From contig CANTUQ010000003.1 of the NCBI GenBank assembly GCA_947683425.1, positions 4,774,001-4,838,000 of the forward strand: 64,000 nucleotides of DNA, given 5' to 3'. The first letter of the stretch is position 1, and the number at the start of each line of letters is the position of its first letter. The notes beneath the pieces are model-generated. The model had not been told where the DNA came from and did not search any database. It saw only the letters and a list, made by a program, of their open reading frames with translations. This DNA comes from Excoecaria cochinchinensis (taxonomy: Eukaryota; Streptophyta; Magnoliopsida; Malpighiales; Euphorbiaceae). A program made the position numbers and the translations under genes. Positions 37,429 through 49,839 of the stretch are shown piece after piece.

Positions 37429-37548
37429 GATATTCAGATACAGAAGTAGGACCATCATTGGCCTACTAAAAAGTGATATTCAGATACAGATATTCAGATA
37501 CAGAAGTAGGACCATCATTGGCCTACTAAAAAGTGAGTCGCCATGCTC
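37429..37548. repeat. 60-bp tandem duplication in LTR of element C
   Basis: GATATTCAGATACAGAAGTA starts at 37429 and again at 37489, with a partial third GATATTCAGATACA at 37475. The same structure occurs in the other LTR around 44023-44140, so it predates this insertion. Confidence 0.9.
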
Positions 37549-38673
37549 ACACCCGCGGTCTTATGTCCCTATGGCTAGCCACTATATCCTGAACTAGACT
37601 TGACTACCAGCTCATCGAATAGGGCCACATTATTGAATGTTATTTAAATAAATCAAAACTTTGATCTTTACATAAAATAAGATCAATATACATTTCAATT
37701 AAAATTTTCAAAAATAATCCCAGTATCATCTATCATCTTTTTCTCATAACATTCCATTTATTCATCATATTCCATTGATTTAGCTCCACATCAAGCTATC
37801 AATCATGTTTATATAATTAAAATGTATTGATAATCATAATATATCTTTTATATATATAATTATAACCCATTAGCCTTTATTTACAAGTTGACACTATGAA
37901 TTTCCTAATAATTTATTTGGTTTTCTTATTACCCATATCTTTAGGTATACTTAACTACACTCAATTTTTTTAATTTGTTCACATGTCATGAGCCTACTTA
38001 AAATACTTTTAGTCCTTTATTTATCAGTGATATAGTTAATTTACATTTTCTTATTTAAAATTAAATTTCAAAACCAAAATGCCTGTTGTATTTTCCAGCC
38101 TAAATACCAGTGAGGAAAGTATATAAGGATATAAAATTCCAGCAACTGCCCTAACCTTCATAACCTAAAATTGATACTTTCTAACAATATAGCACTACAG
38201 ATGTTCGCCTTACCATAAAGCTTAAACCTTACATGCAGTAGCCAAATTCCATTTATCCTTAATGTTAAACATATTACAAGAATTGCAAGAACTTTATTTT
38301 TGCTTGACTATGTTCAACACGTATACGCTATCCCATTCAAGATTTCATAAAGAAATTGTAAAATGCAGAACTACTAATTAAAGGGAAACCTATAAGTAAT
38401 GTTTCCAAATTATCACATTCAACAAGCAGCTAAGATATTCCTCAATGGCATAAAAACATCAAAACCAGTAATAAAAAGCTTTGCCAGCCGTACCATAATA
38501 TGAGCATAAAATTCACTTTCCTCTAATTATTTTTAATAATCATGTCACTTCTAAATAAATGATTTGAAATCTTAAACTCTAGAAGTCCTTTATCAAAAAT
38601 AAAACTGGATATGAAGACCATCATTCATTAACAGACTTCTGATAGCCTAAGTTTACCCGTCCTTCTCCATTTC

Positions 38674-38727
38674 CATACATACATACATACATACATACAT
38701 ACATACATACATACATACATACATACA
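38674..38727. repeat. (CATA)n microsatellite
   Basis: About 13 repeats of CATA in the 3' LTR of element C. The partner LTR has (TA)n at the same place (45287-45353). Confidence 0.95.
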
Positions 38728-40532
38728 GTCATTTGTTTCGGCATTCCATCCACAACCTACTACATAATATTTCACATCATAAATCTGTTTCTTATATTAC
38801 ACCATTATTATATCTAAATCAGGATCCTAACTAGAGAGGCTAATGTAAATTCCTACGATTAAACGAAATGACAAATTGCACAGCATCCATTCTAAGAGAA
38901 TTTCCAATTATCCATCAATAACTTAACATATTCTACTTAAAATGTATCAATAGCCAATAACACTTAGTTTTTATACTGATCCTAACACAACACAACACAA
39001 CAAACAGATCAACTAGATTTATATGATCTCACTCATAAATTTGCCTTCAAATACACACTTATATGCACAGGTCTTATTTAAGCTTAATATACATGATCTA
39101 TCTCATTAGGAAGATTTACTCGTCATTCTCCATTACATTTGGACTTATAACTATAACTTCTATGCATCACATTTTAACCACAGCCAAACTCTTTACATCC
39201 AAAGTGTATATATATATATATATATATATATAGCTTAGCTTTTTTTTTTGAACAAACAGAATTAATTTAAGCAACTACTTATCTAGTTAATTATTCCAAA
39301 TCTCTGGCTCATCATATAACTATTGTTACATTAACTTATAACTATTATCTATAAGTTTATCTAACTTATTTCCATGACAGCTTATCCATTTTCAATAGCG
39401 AGTTGTCCATGATTTAATAAATTCAATTAATGTAAACTAATTACTCAGTTAATGTGGCCAAATTTATCATTTAATTTAGCAACTATAACAACACTGCCAA
39501 AAATCCAACAAAAACCCACAAACATATAGTTCCCATCCTATATTCAGTAAAAATCATTCTCAATATATATTTTTTTATGAGAAAAATCACTTAGAAAAGT
39601 AATTTTGGTGGCCACATACCGATTTTTTTGCACATTTTGGGTCTTTTTGCGGTCGCCGGAGGCTCGCCGGAGCTCCACCGGAGTCAGCAAGACCATCGGA
39701 AGGAAGCTCGACGCCTCGGGGTTCCTTTTCCGGTGATCACGAGCCGAAAATGCCCTCGATTTTGCCGGAATCATCATCGGTAGGTTCTGTTTTCTCCCTC
39801 TCCGATCTGCTCGTCGCCGGCGATTGAGGGGGATCCACGGCCAGCGGAAGCTTCGCCTTGCCGCCGTGAGTCCAGTCGCACCGCTCGTGTCGCCTCTCGC
39901 CGTCAGAGCTCACCGAAAAACGCTGAGGAAGCTTCGGTTCCTCTCTCGCTCTCCTGGACTGACGCCGCCGGGAACCGGAGGTAGACGCCACGGAATGGCT
40001 TTGCCGTGTGCGTCGGTCCGATTGCCGTCGCCGGCGGTGCCTTCCGCCGCTCCCTCTCCCTCTCTTCCTCTCTCTTTCTTCCTTCGGTTTCTTCCCTTCC
40101 CTTCACCGTGTTTTCTCTTTCTTTTTATTCCCAATAATTCTAGCTTACACTAGTCCCACTTGTCTAGATACTTCTAGACCCATAGAAATTTTCACATGTT
40201 TTAGTTAATTTATTTTCTATATCATACAATTCCCACTTATTCTAGTCCATAATTCACTCCAATATTTGGGCACTCTTAGACGAATAAAAATTGTCACATG
40301 GAAAAATTATTTATCTCGTCTATTTACTCTTTATTTCTTTGTTTATTATTTTCTTATTTATTTGCATATAAACATACACTATATATATATATAGACTTAA
40401 AATTTTTTGAATAATTAAATTGAGCAACTTTAAGGAAAATTCCACTCTTATGCGTCAAAAATCAATTTTCTATAAATATTTTTAGCGCGTCAATTTATTA
40501 AATAAAAACATTGAAATTTTTGGGGAATTACA

Positions 40533-40571
40533 ATTCTCCCCCCTTTAAAAGAAATTTCGTCCTCGAAATTT
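40533..40571 (-). promoter_or_regulatory. Polypurine tract and AAATTTCG hairpin of element C
   Basis: Plus ATTCTCCCCCCTTT gives AAAGGGGGGAGAAT on the minus strand directly before the LTR. At 40552-40571 AAATTTCG-TCCT-CGAAATTT forms a perfect 8-bp stem. It is all that remains of a pol-like 3' end. Confidence 0.85.
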
Positions 40572-40599
40572 ATCTGGACTAGTACAATGATTTACTATT

Positions 40600-41290
40600 C
40601 ATCCTTTAAATTAACTTGCATTCCGAATGAAAATTTGCAAACAATTCAATTGTATCTATCCATCTCATGGAAATCATTATCTCTTTATCATTGATAATGC
40701 TTTGTGTGCCATTTATGGAGACAGTAGAGGAAGGAAAATGCCGTTAAACAAGGTGATCAAACGCATAATTCTCCCTTTTTCTATGCAGCACATGGAAAAT
40801 TTTTACAATCAACAACTTCAAACTCTGCTTCAATAAAAATCGAGATATAGTATTCCAAACTCCTTTACGAGCAGGCACTACATTCTCATAATAGAGGTAA
40901 GGTGGCCAAACAGTAGCTTCTAGAGGTGTTCTATGAGTTACCACTGAGGGATCGATGGGCACTCCCAATTCAATCATTGTATTAAGGAGGCATAGCATCT
41001 CATCATCTCCAGACAATAATTTCCTTTTTCAACCTCCTTTGCTTTTTCTTTTCCCACCTATCATTTTCGTACAAACTCTTCTTTATGTGATTTTTCAGTC
41101 ACCGTGTATGCAAGATTCTCTAAAATTGAATTTGTATTTCTTTCCCTGTTTTCCTGAATTACCTTTGACACCATTTCCACATCAAATCACATTCCAACAA
41201 AATGATCAATTAACTTGGAGCCAGAAGAGCTAGAAAATGGTCTTGCCGAATATTTAAGAAGTGTTGTAAGTGTCAAGACTGCACTTTCTT
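40600..41290 (-). pseudogene. Captured fragment of a DRM-type de novo DNA methyltransferase gene
   Basis: Minus-strand translation in shifting frames follows the order of plant DRM proteins. Near 41095-41240 is a UBA-like stretch (SSSGSKLIDHFVGM, then a stop, EMVSKVIQEN). Near 40950-41010 is DDEMLCLLNTMIELGVPID, like a second UBA start. Near 40850-40910 is PPYLYYENVVPARKGVWNTI, closely resembling the start of the DRM catalytic domain. A shifted frame gives IEAEF and VDCKNF. Near 40615-40690 HKALSMIKR, two stops and IQLNCLQ align with the Trp-Trp-containing block. The link between UBA part and catalytic part is shortened. The catalytic Cys motif region is not included. Stops at Trp positions and frameshifts make it non-coding. 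The identity rests on remembered family sequence, not a search. Confidence 0.75.
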
Positions 41291-42403
41291 CCTTTAAATC
41301 CTACGTACTAATTAGACCCAAGTTGTATCATACTTAAACCAATAACATGTCCATTCTAGAGATCATATCATTTCTTTATTTTCCATCTTTGGCATGTACA
41401 CTCTATCCACAAACCAATTGCATGCACATCTTATTACTTACTTACCTTAATCTTTACTTAATTTCTTTCTCCTAAAACACATTGTCTTCTCAATACAGAA
41501 TCGCTCACACATTCAATAAACTCTTTCCTTGATCAAAATAACTATAACACTTCCTTCCTAGTTTACCAACATCACTAGTAACAATTTGTCTATTACTCCT
41601 GAAATATTACATATATCTTATAGTACTTATTGCTTAACCATCTTGTACAAAAGTTTATAATTTTATTCACTCTTATAAGCCAATTCAAGCTATAATCAAT
41701 TAGTCCGTCTAATCAAATACATTCCATTCCACTCCCAAAATATGTGGAAATTTTATCACATTCTATACCTTAATTCGCTAACAAAGAAGAATCAAGCCCA
41801 CAATTTAAATGGATACAAATCTCTTACTCATACACATTTAATGATCCTTCATCACTTCCTTTTTCAATTCCTAGAATGAATTTCAAATTCCTTATTTTAC
41901 TTACTCAACCTTGCTACACTCCTTATTACCTCCAATGAAGGTACATCTACCTCACTTCCATACACTTACAATATCCCATGCCAGTTTCCTTTCAATTGGG
42001 GCATATACATAAAACTTGATGTTTGTCATGGAAGAATCACGTGATGATGATACACTGAATGTATGATGTTTTATGTATGTAGTATGATGCAAATGTTCGT
42101 ATCATGTAAGAACAGTGCATAGTAACCCGGCCCATGCATAAAATATTCAATGATTGCCCCTCTATCAAGGATAACTAACAGGTACCTAAAATGCCACAAC
42201 CTTATTCCACATTCATATACTTTAAATCTCATAACTTTTGAACATCTTAATTTCTTACCTCTAATTTTCTATTCAACTCTTTCCGAAATATCTATACTTA
42301 GGACTAAATAGAGATGTCCATAATAAACAACACACATTCATTCCTCACAAACAATGTCACATATTCTCCAAATATCTTATTGGCCAGAACCGCCTAAACC
42401 TTT
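41291..42403 (-). other. Non-coding interior of element C
   Basis: AT-rich sequence between the captured fragment and the PBS. I checked both strands and see no frame with a recognisable domain. It is presumably the leader of the element RNA. Confidence 0.6.
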
Positions 42404-42415
42404 GCTCTGATACCA
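42404..42415 (-). promoter_or_regulatory. Primer binding site of element C, initiator-Met tRNA type
   Basis: Plus GCTCTGATACCA five nt left of the LTR start at 42421, in the context CCTTTGCTCTGATACCA, which also matches the Tekay-1 PBS context at 10551-10566. Confidence 0.92.
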
Positions 42416-42420
42416 CTAAC

Positions 42421-45283
42421 TGTAACACCCTTAAACGATAAATAATAACTTAATTGTCTTAAACTACTCTTACAATTATTGCAAAAATCCGGGTAAATTT
42501 TTATTTTTTTTTCCAACTGTTTTATAACTATTAAATCTTACTATTCATACAATCATTCTAAAATAGGCTACTTAAATTCTATCGAAATTTCGGCAGAATT
42601 TTCCCTATAATATTGCCTATCCCCCTATAAACAGAAAGTCTTAACACTTCTATAATCAAATACATTTTCATCCATCCTACTCCAATTCAAACTCCAACAC
42701 AATTTTGCCCATCCATCAATTTAAGTCCATTCACAACTCATATAATAATTCACAATATCATCACTCACTATTTACATCAATTTTACAAAATACAAAGATA
42801 CTATGATAATACATCATCTATCACTATAAATAATTTTTCAATAAAACTCTTTGATACAATAGTATCCTAATTATCTATGTAGTGTACATGCCAAATCAGA
42901 ACAAAACCCAATCATCAATTCCCAGAAATTTCATTCTCATCACCCGCTTGTCATGCTTACCATTCAACGTTTCTCCTTTGGAACAGTGCTGATATTCACT
43001 TGATTCCTGTCTTATACCTGCGGAGGATAAACCACGCGCTAAGCTTTATGCTTAGTGGTGACTACCAAATTTACTTATCCAAGGCATAAAATATCGGGTG
43101 TTCAATTATACAAATCGAACATGCATACATTCTAATGTTTATGCATTAAGGTCGCAAATTACTTTCTCCTTTCACATATAACATAACAATTCATTATTCT
43201 TTTAAATAACTGAAATTTCTTAAAACATTTATAATTAAGTTTCCAAATTCATAGCTGAGATCTACTAGCATTCTGACAATGTGCAAAACACGCTTATCAT
43301 GCATAATTAAAAAATTTTCCATGAATTGTTAAACAGTCAATATGTTCATAACATAGCAACTACTATTCCATTTCTATCTTAACAGTTATTCTAACTTTCA
43401 TCTAATATAATAATACCCACTACAATATGCATATTCATGCATGCAGTACACATTGATGAATAATAAGTTCATATAAATACACAAAGCCACTTCATCATAT
43501 CACCAATTCATAAGATCATTTACCAATACCCCTTTATTCAATTAAACTTTTTATCATAAAACTATTATCTCTATCACAATTTAAGATATTTATTAACTTT
43601 CCAGCTAAATATATATATATTAAACTTTAAATTCTTCATTCTTACCTTTTAATTGACATTTCATTCTTAACTTTACTACTTTAACACTTTACTTGTCATT
43701 AAATTACTTCATATTTTCTTAATCCACATTTTCTCCATACTTACCATTTAAATTCTCAAAATATACGTTTAATATGGATTACAAAATTTATTGTTTAAAA
43801 CCACCAATTTACCTTGCTTCATTTATTCCTTATTAAATTCCTTAATTCACATTTATTTAACATTCATCAATTCACTTTACAATTTATTATTTTGCCCATA
43901 GTACAATGCTGGCAGACTCCAAGTACAGGATAAATGGGATGTGAACTCCAGAAGTTCACACAAAAATATCAGCGGAGTCCTGTGGGACCACCACTGCCTT
44001 TTAATATAGAACAGTACACTTCGGATATTCAGATACAGAAGTAGGACCATCATTGGCCTAATAAAAAGTGATATTCAGATACAGATATTCAGATACAGAA
44101 GTATGACCATCATTGGCCTACTGAAAAGTGAGTCGCCATGCTCACACCCGCGGTCTTATGTCCCTATGGCTAGCCACTATATCCTGAACTAGACTTGACT
44201 ACTAGCTCATCGAATAGGGCCTCATTATTGAATGTTATTTAAATAAGTCAAAACTTTGATCTTTACATAAAATAATATCAATATACATTTCAATTAAAAT
44301 TTTCAAAAATAATCCCAGTATCATCCATCATCTTTTTCTCATAACATTCCATTTATTCATCATATTCCATTGATTTAGGTCCACATCAAGCTACTAATCA
44401 TGTTTATATAATTAAAATGTATTAATAATCATAATATATCTTTTATATATATAATTATAACCCATTAGCCTTTATTTACAAGTTGACACTATGAATTTCT
44501 TAACAATTTATTTGGTTTTCTTATTACCCATATCTTTAGGTATACTTAACTACACTCAATTTTTCTAATTTGTTCACATGTCATGAGCCTACTTAAAATA
44601 CTTTTAGTCCTTTATTTATCAGTGATATAGTTAATTTACATTTTCTTATTTAAAATTAAATTTCAAAACCAAAATGCCTGTTGTATTTTCTAGCCTAAAT
44701 ACCAGTGAGGAAAGTATATAAGGATATAAAATTCCAGCAACTGCCCTAACCTTCATAACCTAAAATTGATACTTTCTAACAATATAGCACTACAGATGTT
44801 CGCCTTACCATAAAGCTTAAACCTTACATGCAGCAGCCAAATTCCATTTATCCTTAATGTTAAACATATTACAAGAATTGCAAGAACTTTATTTTTGCTT
44901 GACTATGTTCAACACGTATACGCTATCCCATTCAAGATTTTATAAAGAATTGTAAAATGCAGAACTACTAATTAAAGGGAAACCTATAAGTAATGTTTCC
45001 AAATTATCACGTTCAACAAGCAGCTAAGATATTCCTCAATGGCATAAAAACATCAAAACCAGTAATAAAACGCTTTGCCAGCCGTACCATAATATAAGCA
45101 TAAAATTCACTTTCCTCTAATTATTTTTAATAATCATGTCACTTCTAAATAAATGATTTGAAATCTTAAACTCTAGAAGTCCTTTATCAAAAATAAAACT
45201 GGATATGAAGACCATCATTCATTAACAGACTTCTAATAGCCTAAGTTTACCCGTCCTTCTCCATTTCCATACTTACTGTATAA

Positions 45284-45355
<72 letters not shown>

Positions 45356-47168
45356 TCATTTGTTTCGGCATTCCATCCACAACCTACTACATAATATTTC
45401 ACATCATAAATCTGTTTCTTATATTACACCATTATTATATCTAAATCAGGATCCTAACTAGAGAGGCTAATGTAAATTCCTACGATTAAACGAAATGACA
45501 AATTGCATAGCATCCATTCTAAGAGAATTTCCAATTATCCATCAATAACTTAACATATTCTACTTAAAATGTATCAATAGCTAATAACACTTAGTTTTTA
45601 TACTGATCCTAACACAACACAACACAACAAACAGATCAACTAGATTTATATGATCTCACTCATAAATTTGCCTTCAAATACACACTTATACGTACGGGTC
45701 TTATTTAAGCTTAATATACATGATCTACCTCATTAGGAAGATTTACCCGTCATTCTCCATTACATTTGGACTTATAACTATAACTTCTATGCATCACATT
45801 TTAACCACAGCCAAACTCTTTACATCCAAAGTGTATATATATATATATATATATATAGCTTAGCTTTTTTTTTGAACAAACAGATTTAATTTAAGCAACT
45901 ACTTATCTGGTTAATTATTCCAAATCTCTGGCTCATCATATAACTATTGTTACATTAACTTATAACTATAATCTATGAGTTTATCAAACTTATTTCCATG
46001 ACAGCTTATCCATTTTCAATAGCTAGTTGTCCATGATTTGATAAATTCAATTAATGTAAACTAATTACTCAGTTAACGTGGCCAAATTTATCATTTAATT
46101 TAGCAACTATAACAACACTGCCAAAAATCCAAGAAAAATCCACAAACATATAGTTCACATCCTGTGTTCAGTAAAAATCATTCTCAATATATATTTTTTT
46201 ATGAGAAAAATCACTTAGAAAAATAATTTTGGTGGCCACATACCGGTTTTTTTTTTCACATTTTGGGTCTTTTTGCCGTCGCCGGAGCTCCACCGGAGTC
46301 ACGCCGGAGCTCCACCGGAGTCAGCAAGACCATCGAAAGGAAGCTCGACACCTCGGGGTTCCTTTTCCGGTGATCACGCGCCGAAAATGCCCTCAATTTC
46401 GCCGGAATCATCGTCGGTAGGTTCGGTTTTCTCCCTCTCCGATCTGCTCATTGCCGGCAATTGAGGGGGATCCACGGCCACCGGAAGCTTCGCCTTGCCG
46501 CCGTGAGTCGTGTCGCACCGCTCGTGTCGCCTTTCGCCATCAGAGCTCGACAGAAAATGCTGAGGAAGCTTCGGTTCCTCTCTCGCTCTCCTGGACTGAC
46601 GCCGCCGCGAACCGGAGGTAGATGCCACGGAATGGCTTTCCGTGTGCGTCGGTCCGATCGCCATCGCCGGCGGTGCCTTCTGTCGCTCCCTCTCCCTCTC
46701 TTCCTCTCTCTTTCTTCCTTCGGTTTCTTCCCTTCCCTTCACCGTGTTTTCTCTTTCTTTTTATTCCCAATAATTCTAGCTTACACTAGTCCCACTTGTC
46801 TAGATAATTCTAGACCCATAGAAATTTTCACATGTTTTAATTAATTTATTTTCTATATCATACAATTCCCACTTATTTTAGTCCATAATTCACTCCAATA
46901 TTTGGACACTCTTAGACGAATAAAAATTGTCACATGGAAAATTTATTTATCTCGTCTCTTTACTCTTTATTTCTTTGTTTATTATTTTCTTATTTATTTG
47001 CATGTAAACATACACTATATATATATATAGACTTAAAATTATTTGAATAATTAAATTGAGCAACTTTAAGGAAAATTCCACTCTTATGCGTCAAAAATCA
47101 ATTTTCTATAAATATTTTTAGCGCGTCAATTTATTAAATAAAAATATTTAAATTTTTGGGGCATTACA
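42421..47168 (-). repeat. 5' LTR of element C
   Basis: 4748 bp, colinear with 35826-40532. The main length difference is at the microsatellite: a pure (TA)n run at 45287-45353 replaces (CATA)n. A second (TA)n lies at 45832-45857. The GC block at 46270-46700 corresponds to 39640-40110. Confidence 0.92.
45287..45353. repeat. (TA)n microsatellite
   Basis: More than 30 TA units at the position occupied by (CATA)n in the partner LTR. Confidence 0.95.
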
Positions 47169-47591
47169 GGGGTCTCCAAAATATATCTTGTTGCCCAAAA
47201 TAGGCCCAATTTGCATTGTCTTAGACTCCACGAGATTAGATGATCCTTCAGTGTTCTATTAGAATAAGGTGTCTAAATTATCTATGGCTTGCCCAAAATA
47301 GATGCATATACATCGTCTTAGGCCTCACGATATTAGATGATCTTTCCAGTGTTCTATTGGAAGGAGGTGTCCAAAATATCTCTGAGAGCCCAAAATAGAC
47401 ACACATACGTTGTCTTCGGCTCAGTGAGGCTAGACGACACCTTTCCTAATATTTTATTGGGTGGTGACTCAAAAACACCTCCTTGTTACCAAAAATAGAT
47501 GCCTTTGTAATCCTTTATAAGTTCTATGAACCCCTCTCAAATACCCTAAAAGCGGGTCTTCGGGGTTCCCAGGGTTCAGCGCTCGTCACAG

Positions 47592-47608
47592 TGGCGACTT
47601 CGCTAGGG
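47592..47608 (+). promoter_or_regulatory. Primer binding site of the Tat-like element, Arg tRNA type
   Basis: TGGCGACTTCGCTAGGG begins one base after the LTR end CA. It resembles the TGGCGACT... PBS typical of Tat/Ogre elements, complementary to an arginine tRNA 3' end, with a few apparent mismatches. Confidence 0.7.
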
Positions 47609-48516
47609 ATTTAAATGAGACTTCGATTCGAAAGTATCTTGATTAAAACATATAATTGAGTTTTAATTTTAAAATTTCATCCTTTTTCGAAATTACATTG
47701 CATATCATTATAGCCTTAGATTTATTCTAGTTTTGTCCCTCTTTTAACCCCGGTGCATTCCCGAAGCAAGACCCCATGTTCACTCAATGTTGGGAAGTGT
47801 TAAGGATAATCACCAGCCCAAGCCTCGTACCATTTGGAATATTAAATGGAGACCTGACTTGTCGTTACGCTCATGATGAGCTAGACCCATTGGCAAGGAT
47901 CATGCTTGGGTAGCCCAAAAGTATCATCACCCTAGCCAAAGCTCATGTAATGAAAGGAGATACTTCCCCTAGATGGTATGAACCGTAATACTATGCTTCC
48001 TGTATGGATCATTTTGTATTGGACAAATCCAGATAATTTGATTGGTCACCTAATCAAAGGCTTTCATGCCCCGATAGGCCCATGTTGATTTATTTGGACT
48101 GCCTAAATACACAATGGTCAGAACCCATACGTATGTACATAGATAAGAGAGGTTGTGCTGCTGATTTTCCACCATGCACTATTCACATCCATCGGGTTCT
48201 CTGTTAACCCATGGACCAAGGCCACCTAGGAAAGAGACTATAACCTCGTGTGCGGGAGTGATACGATTGGAGGGATCTATGTGCTTGCGTGTGATTGTGG
48301 ATGCTGCATAGCATGAACATGCAGCTTATGGCATTCATGCATCATCCTAACCTCATATGTTTTGCAACCATCGTAGATCTACCTAAGTGCTTAAGAGGTC
48401 CCTGAGGCCGGCTACGCAATAATCCATTATTTGAGCTACCAGAAAGGGCAGAATATTAAAACTCATTTTCCAAGAGTAGTCATGCTACCTCCTCTCAGTT
48501 TTCTATAAACAGTGAA
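47609..48516 (+). other. Untranslated leader of the Tat-like element
   Basis: About 900 bp between PBS and gag with no supported frame, as expected for the long leaders of Tat elements. Confidence 0.6.
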
Positions 48517-49839
48517 ATGGCTAATTCACAAAGAGGAACAGACACGACTCAAGTTGTAATAGCTGAAGAGGTAGTAAGAAGGTTGGAAGATTTTGAGAAA
48601 AGAATGATGGCCATAATGACGACAATGGCCCACCCTGTAGCACAAAACCCAGTTGCCCCTCCTATGAGAGAAACTGAACGGGAGGAGGCTAGAGAAAACT
48701 CACCTGAGGAGAGTCACCCGCCACCATTGGACTTAAGGGCTACCACATCGAGAGGCAATAGAAGCGGGATAATCCATAGAGTAGAGGATGATATGGAAAA
48801 GGATGAATATGAAGAGCCTATATCGGTTAGAGGGAAAACAACCCAGACAAAATAAGCCATTTGGAGAAAAATGGAAGACAAGTTCGATGCCATGTCTCAA
48901 ATGCTGATGATGGGAAAGGGGATGAACCCAGAGGACAAGGAGCTGGAGGGAGAGGATTTAATCCCCCAGAATTTTATGATGCAGGATGTTCCAAAGTTCG
49001 ATGGCACCACAGACCCCACCGTGTATATTAAGCAATACTCCCTGGTGATAAAGGGGACGATGCTGACAAAGAGGTAGAAGATTGAATACTTCTATTTAAG
49101 TTTGACAGGCCTCATGGTGGACTGGTACCACGGGCTAGATAGAAGAACCAAGGAGGATTGGGATCTATTGATGGAGGAGTTCTTTCGATAATATGACTGT
49201 AGCACAAGGGTGGATGTGACCTTGAAGAATCTAGAGCTACTACAGCAAAAGCCAGGCAAATCATTCCATGAGTACTTGACTAGGTGGAGGAACGGAGTGA
49301 TGGGGATGAAGATGAAACTAGACACTCCGGATCAAATCAGGCTTCTCATCAGAAATGCCAGCTCATACTTCAGAGAGGCACTAAAAATGAAGGGGTTGAA
49401 GGACTGGGAGTCCCTAAAAGACATAGCCATAGAAGCTGAAGGAGAATACCTGGCAAGGAAGGCCAGCAATAACAATTACACCCGGAGAAATTACGATAAT
49501 CATGGGCCAAGAAGGTCAGCAGGGCCCAATAATGGTAATCGAACTGGGAACACAGTGGATGCAGTGGTTACCGAAATAAACCAAAGGATTTATTCTAACC
49601 TAGGTAGATCATTATCCTGGGTACTTAAAAGGCTAATGAAGGAATGCAAGTTACAGCCAATGCCTGCTAAACTCGCTAGAAGTCAGGGACGTCCCGATCA
49701 TCGAGCGAATTAGTACTGTGCTTACCATCGGCATATGGGGCATGAGACTGATGAATGTCGGACACTGAGAAACCAAATTCAGGACCTTATTGACAGCAAA
49801 CCGATTGCTAATCCGGAGAATCGAAAGAAAAAGGCATAA
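48517..49839 (+). pseudogene. gag: Tat/Ogre-like Gag, broken by stops
   Basis: It starts MANSQRGTDTTQVVIAEEVV with a coiled-coil-like N part. The capsid domain follows: FMMQDVPKFDGTTDPTVYIK, YLSLTGLMVDWYHGLD, DLLMEEFFR, VTLKNLELLQQKPGKSFHEY and IRLLIRNASSYFREAL. A zinc-knuckle-like end YCAYHRHMGHETDECRTL is at 49714-49790. Frame-breaking stops fall at about 48853, 49075, 49189 and 49711. Most occupy positions where Gln is plausible (TAG/TAA). No protease, RT or integrase follows, so the element was already non-autonomous or has lost pol. Confidence 0.82.

Larger units (their letters stand above)
35826..40532 (-). repeat. 3' LTR of element C
   Basis: It contains the tandem hairpins GCGTG...CACGC and CTAAGC-TTTAT-GCTTAG (36424-36460), a 60-bp tandem duplication (37429-37548), a (CATA)n tract (38674-38727), a (TA)n tract (39207-39232) and a GC-rich pyrimidine/CpG block (39640-40110) that produces spurious Arg-rich frames. 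A minus-strand TATATATA near 40379-40394 could serve as promoter upstream of the GC block. Confidence 0.9.
35826..47168 (-). mobile_element. Large non-autonomous LTR element C (LARD-like, 11.3 kb) carrying a host gene fragment
   Basis: LTRs at 35826-40532 (4707 bp) and 42421-47168 (4748 bp), both TGTAACACCC...ATTACA, around a 1888-bp interior without gag or pol. The target duplication GGGGT lies at 35821-35825 and 47169-47173. The PPT on the left and initiator-Met PBS on the right give minus orientation. The size and lack of coding capacity fit the large retrotransposon derivative class. It shares PBS, PPT-side hairpin and LTR blocks with the Tekay elements, a likely source of enzymes. The interior contains a DRM-like methyltransferase pseudogene fragment (40600-41290) in the sense direction. 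Confidence 0.9.
33604..47590 (+). repeat. Tat/Ogre-like LTR, split by element C
   Basis: TGTAGAGACC at 33604 follows a PPT. GCTCGTCACA ends at 47590 directly before a PBS. Excluding element C (35826-47168) and one GGGGT duplication it is about 2.64 kb. It contains a GC island (33829-34026), an AT-rich repeat zone (34220-34580) and a TATA box at 34601. The PPT on its left and PBS on its right mean it joins two elements of the same orientation. Confidence 0.78.

Noticed and set aside
39737..40208. Arg/Glu-rich frames on both strands, repeated at 46229-46844
   Set aside because: They fall in a GC-rich pyrimidine block of the LTRs of element C and are open in several frames; no domain recognised.
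40955..41233. 92-aa plus-strand frame and 40627-40836 frame
   Set aside because: Antisense shadows of the DRM-like fragment on the minus strand.
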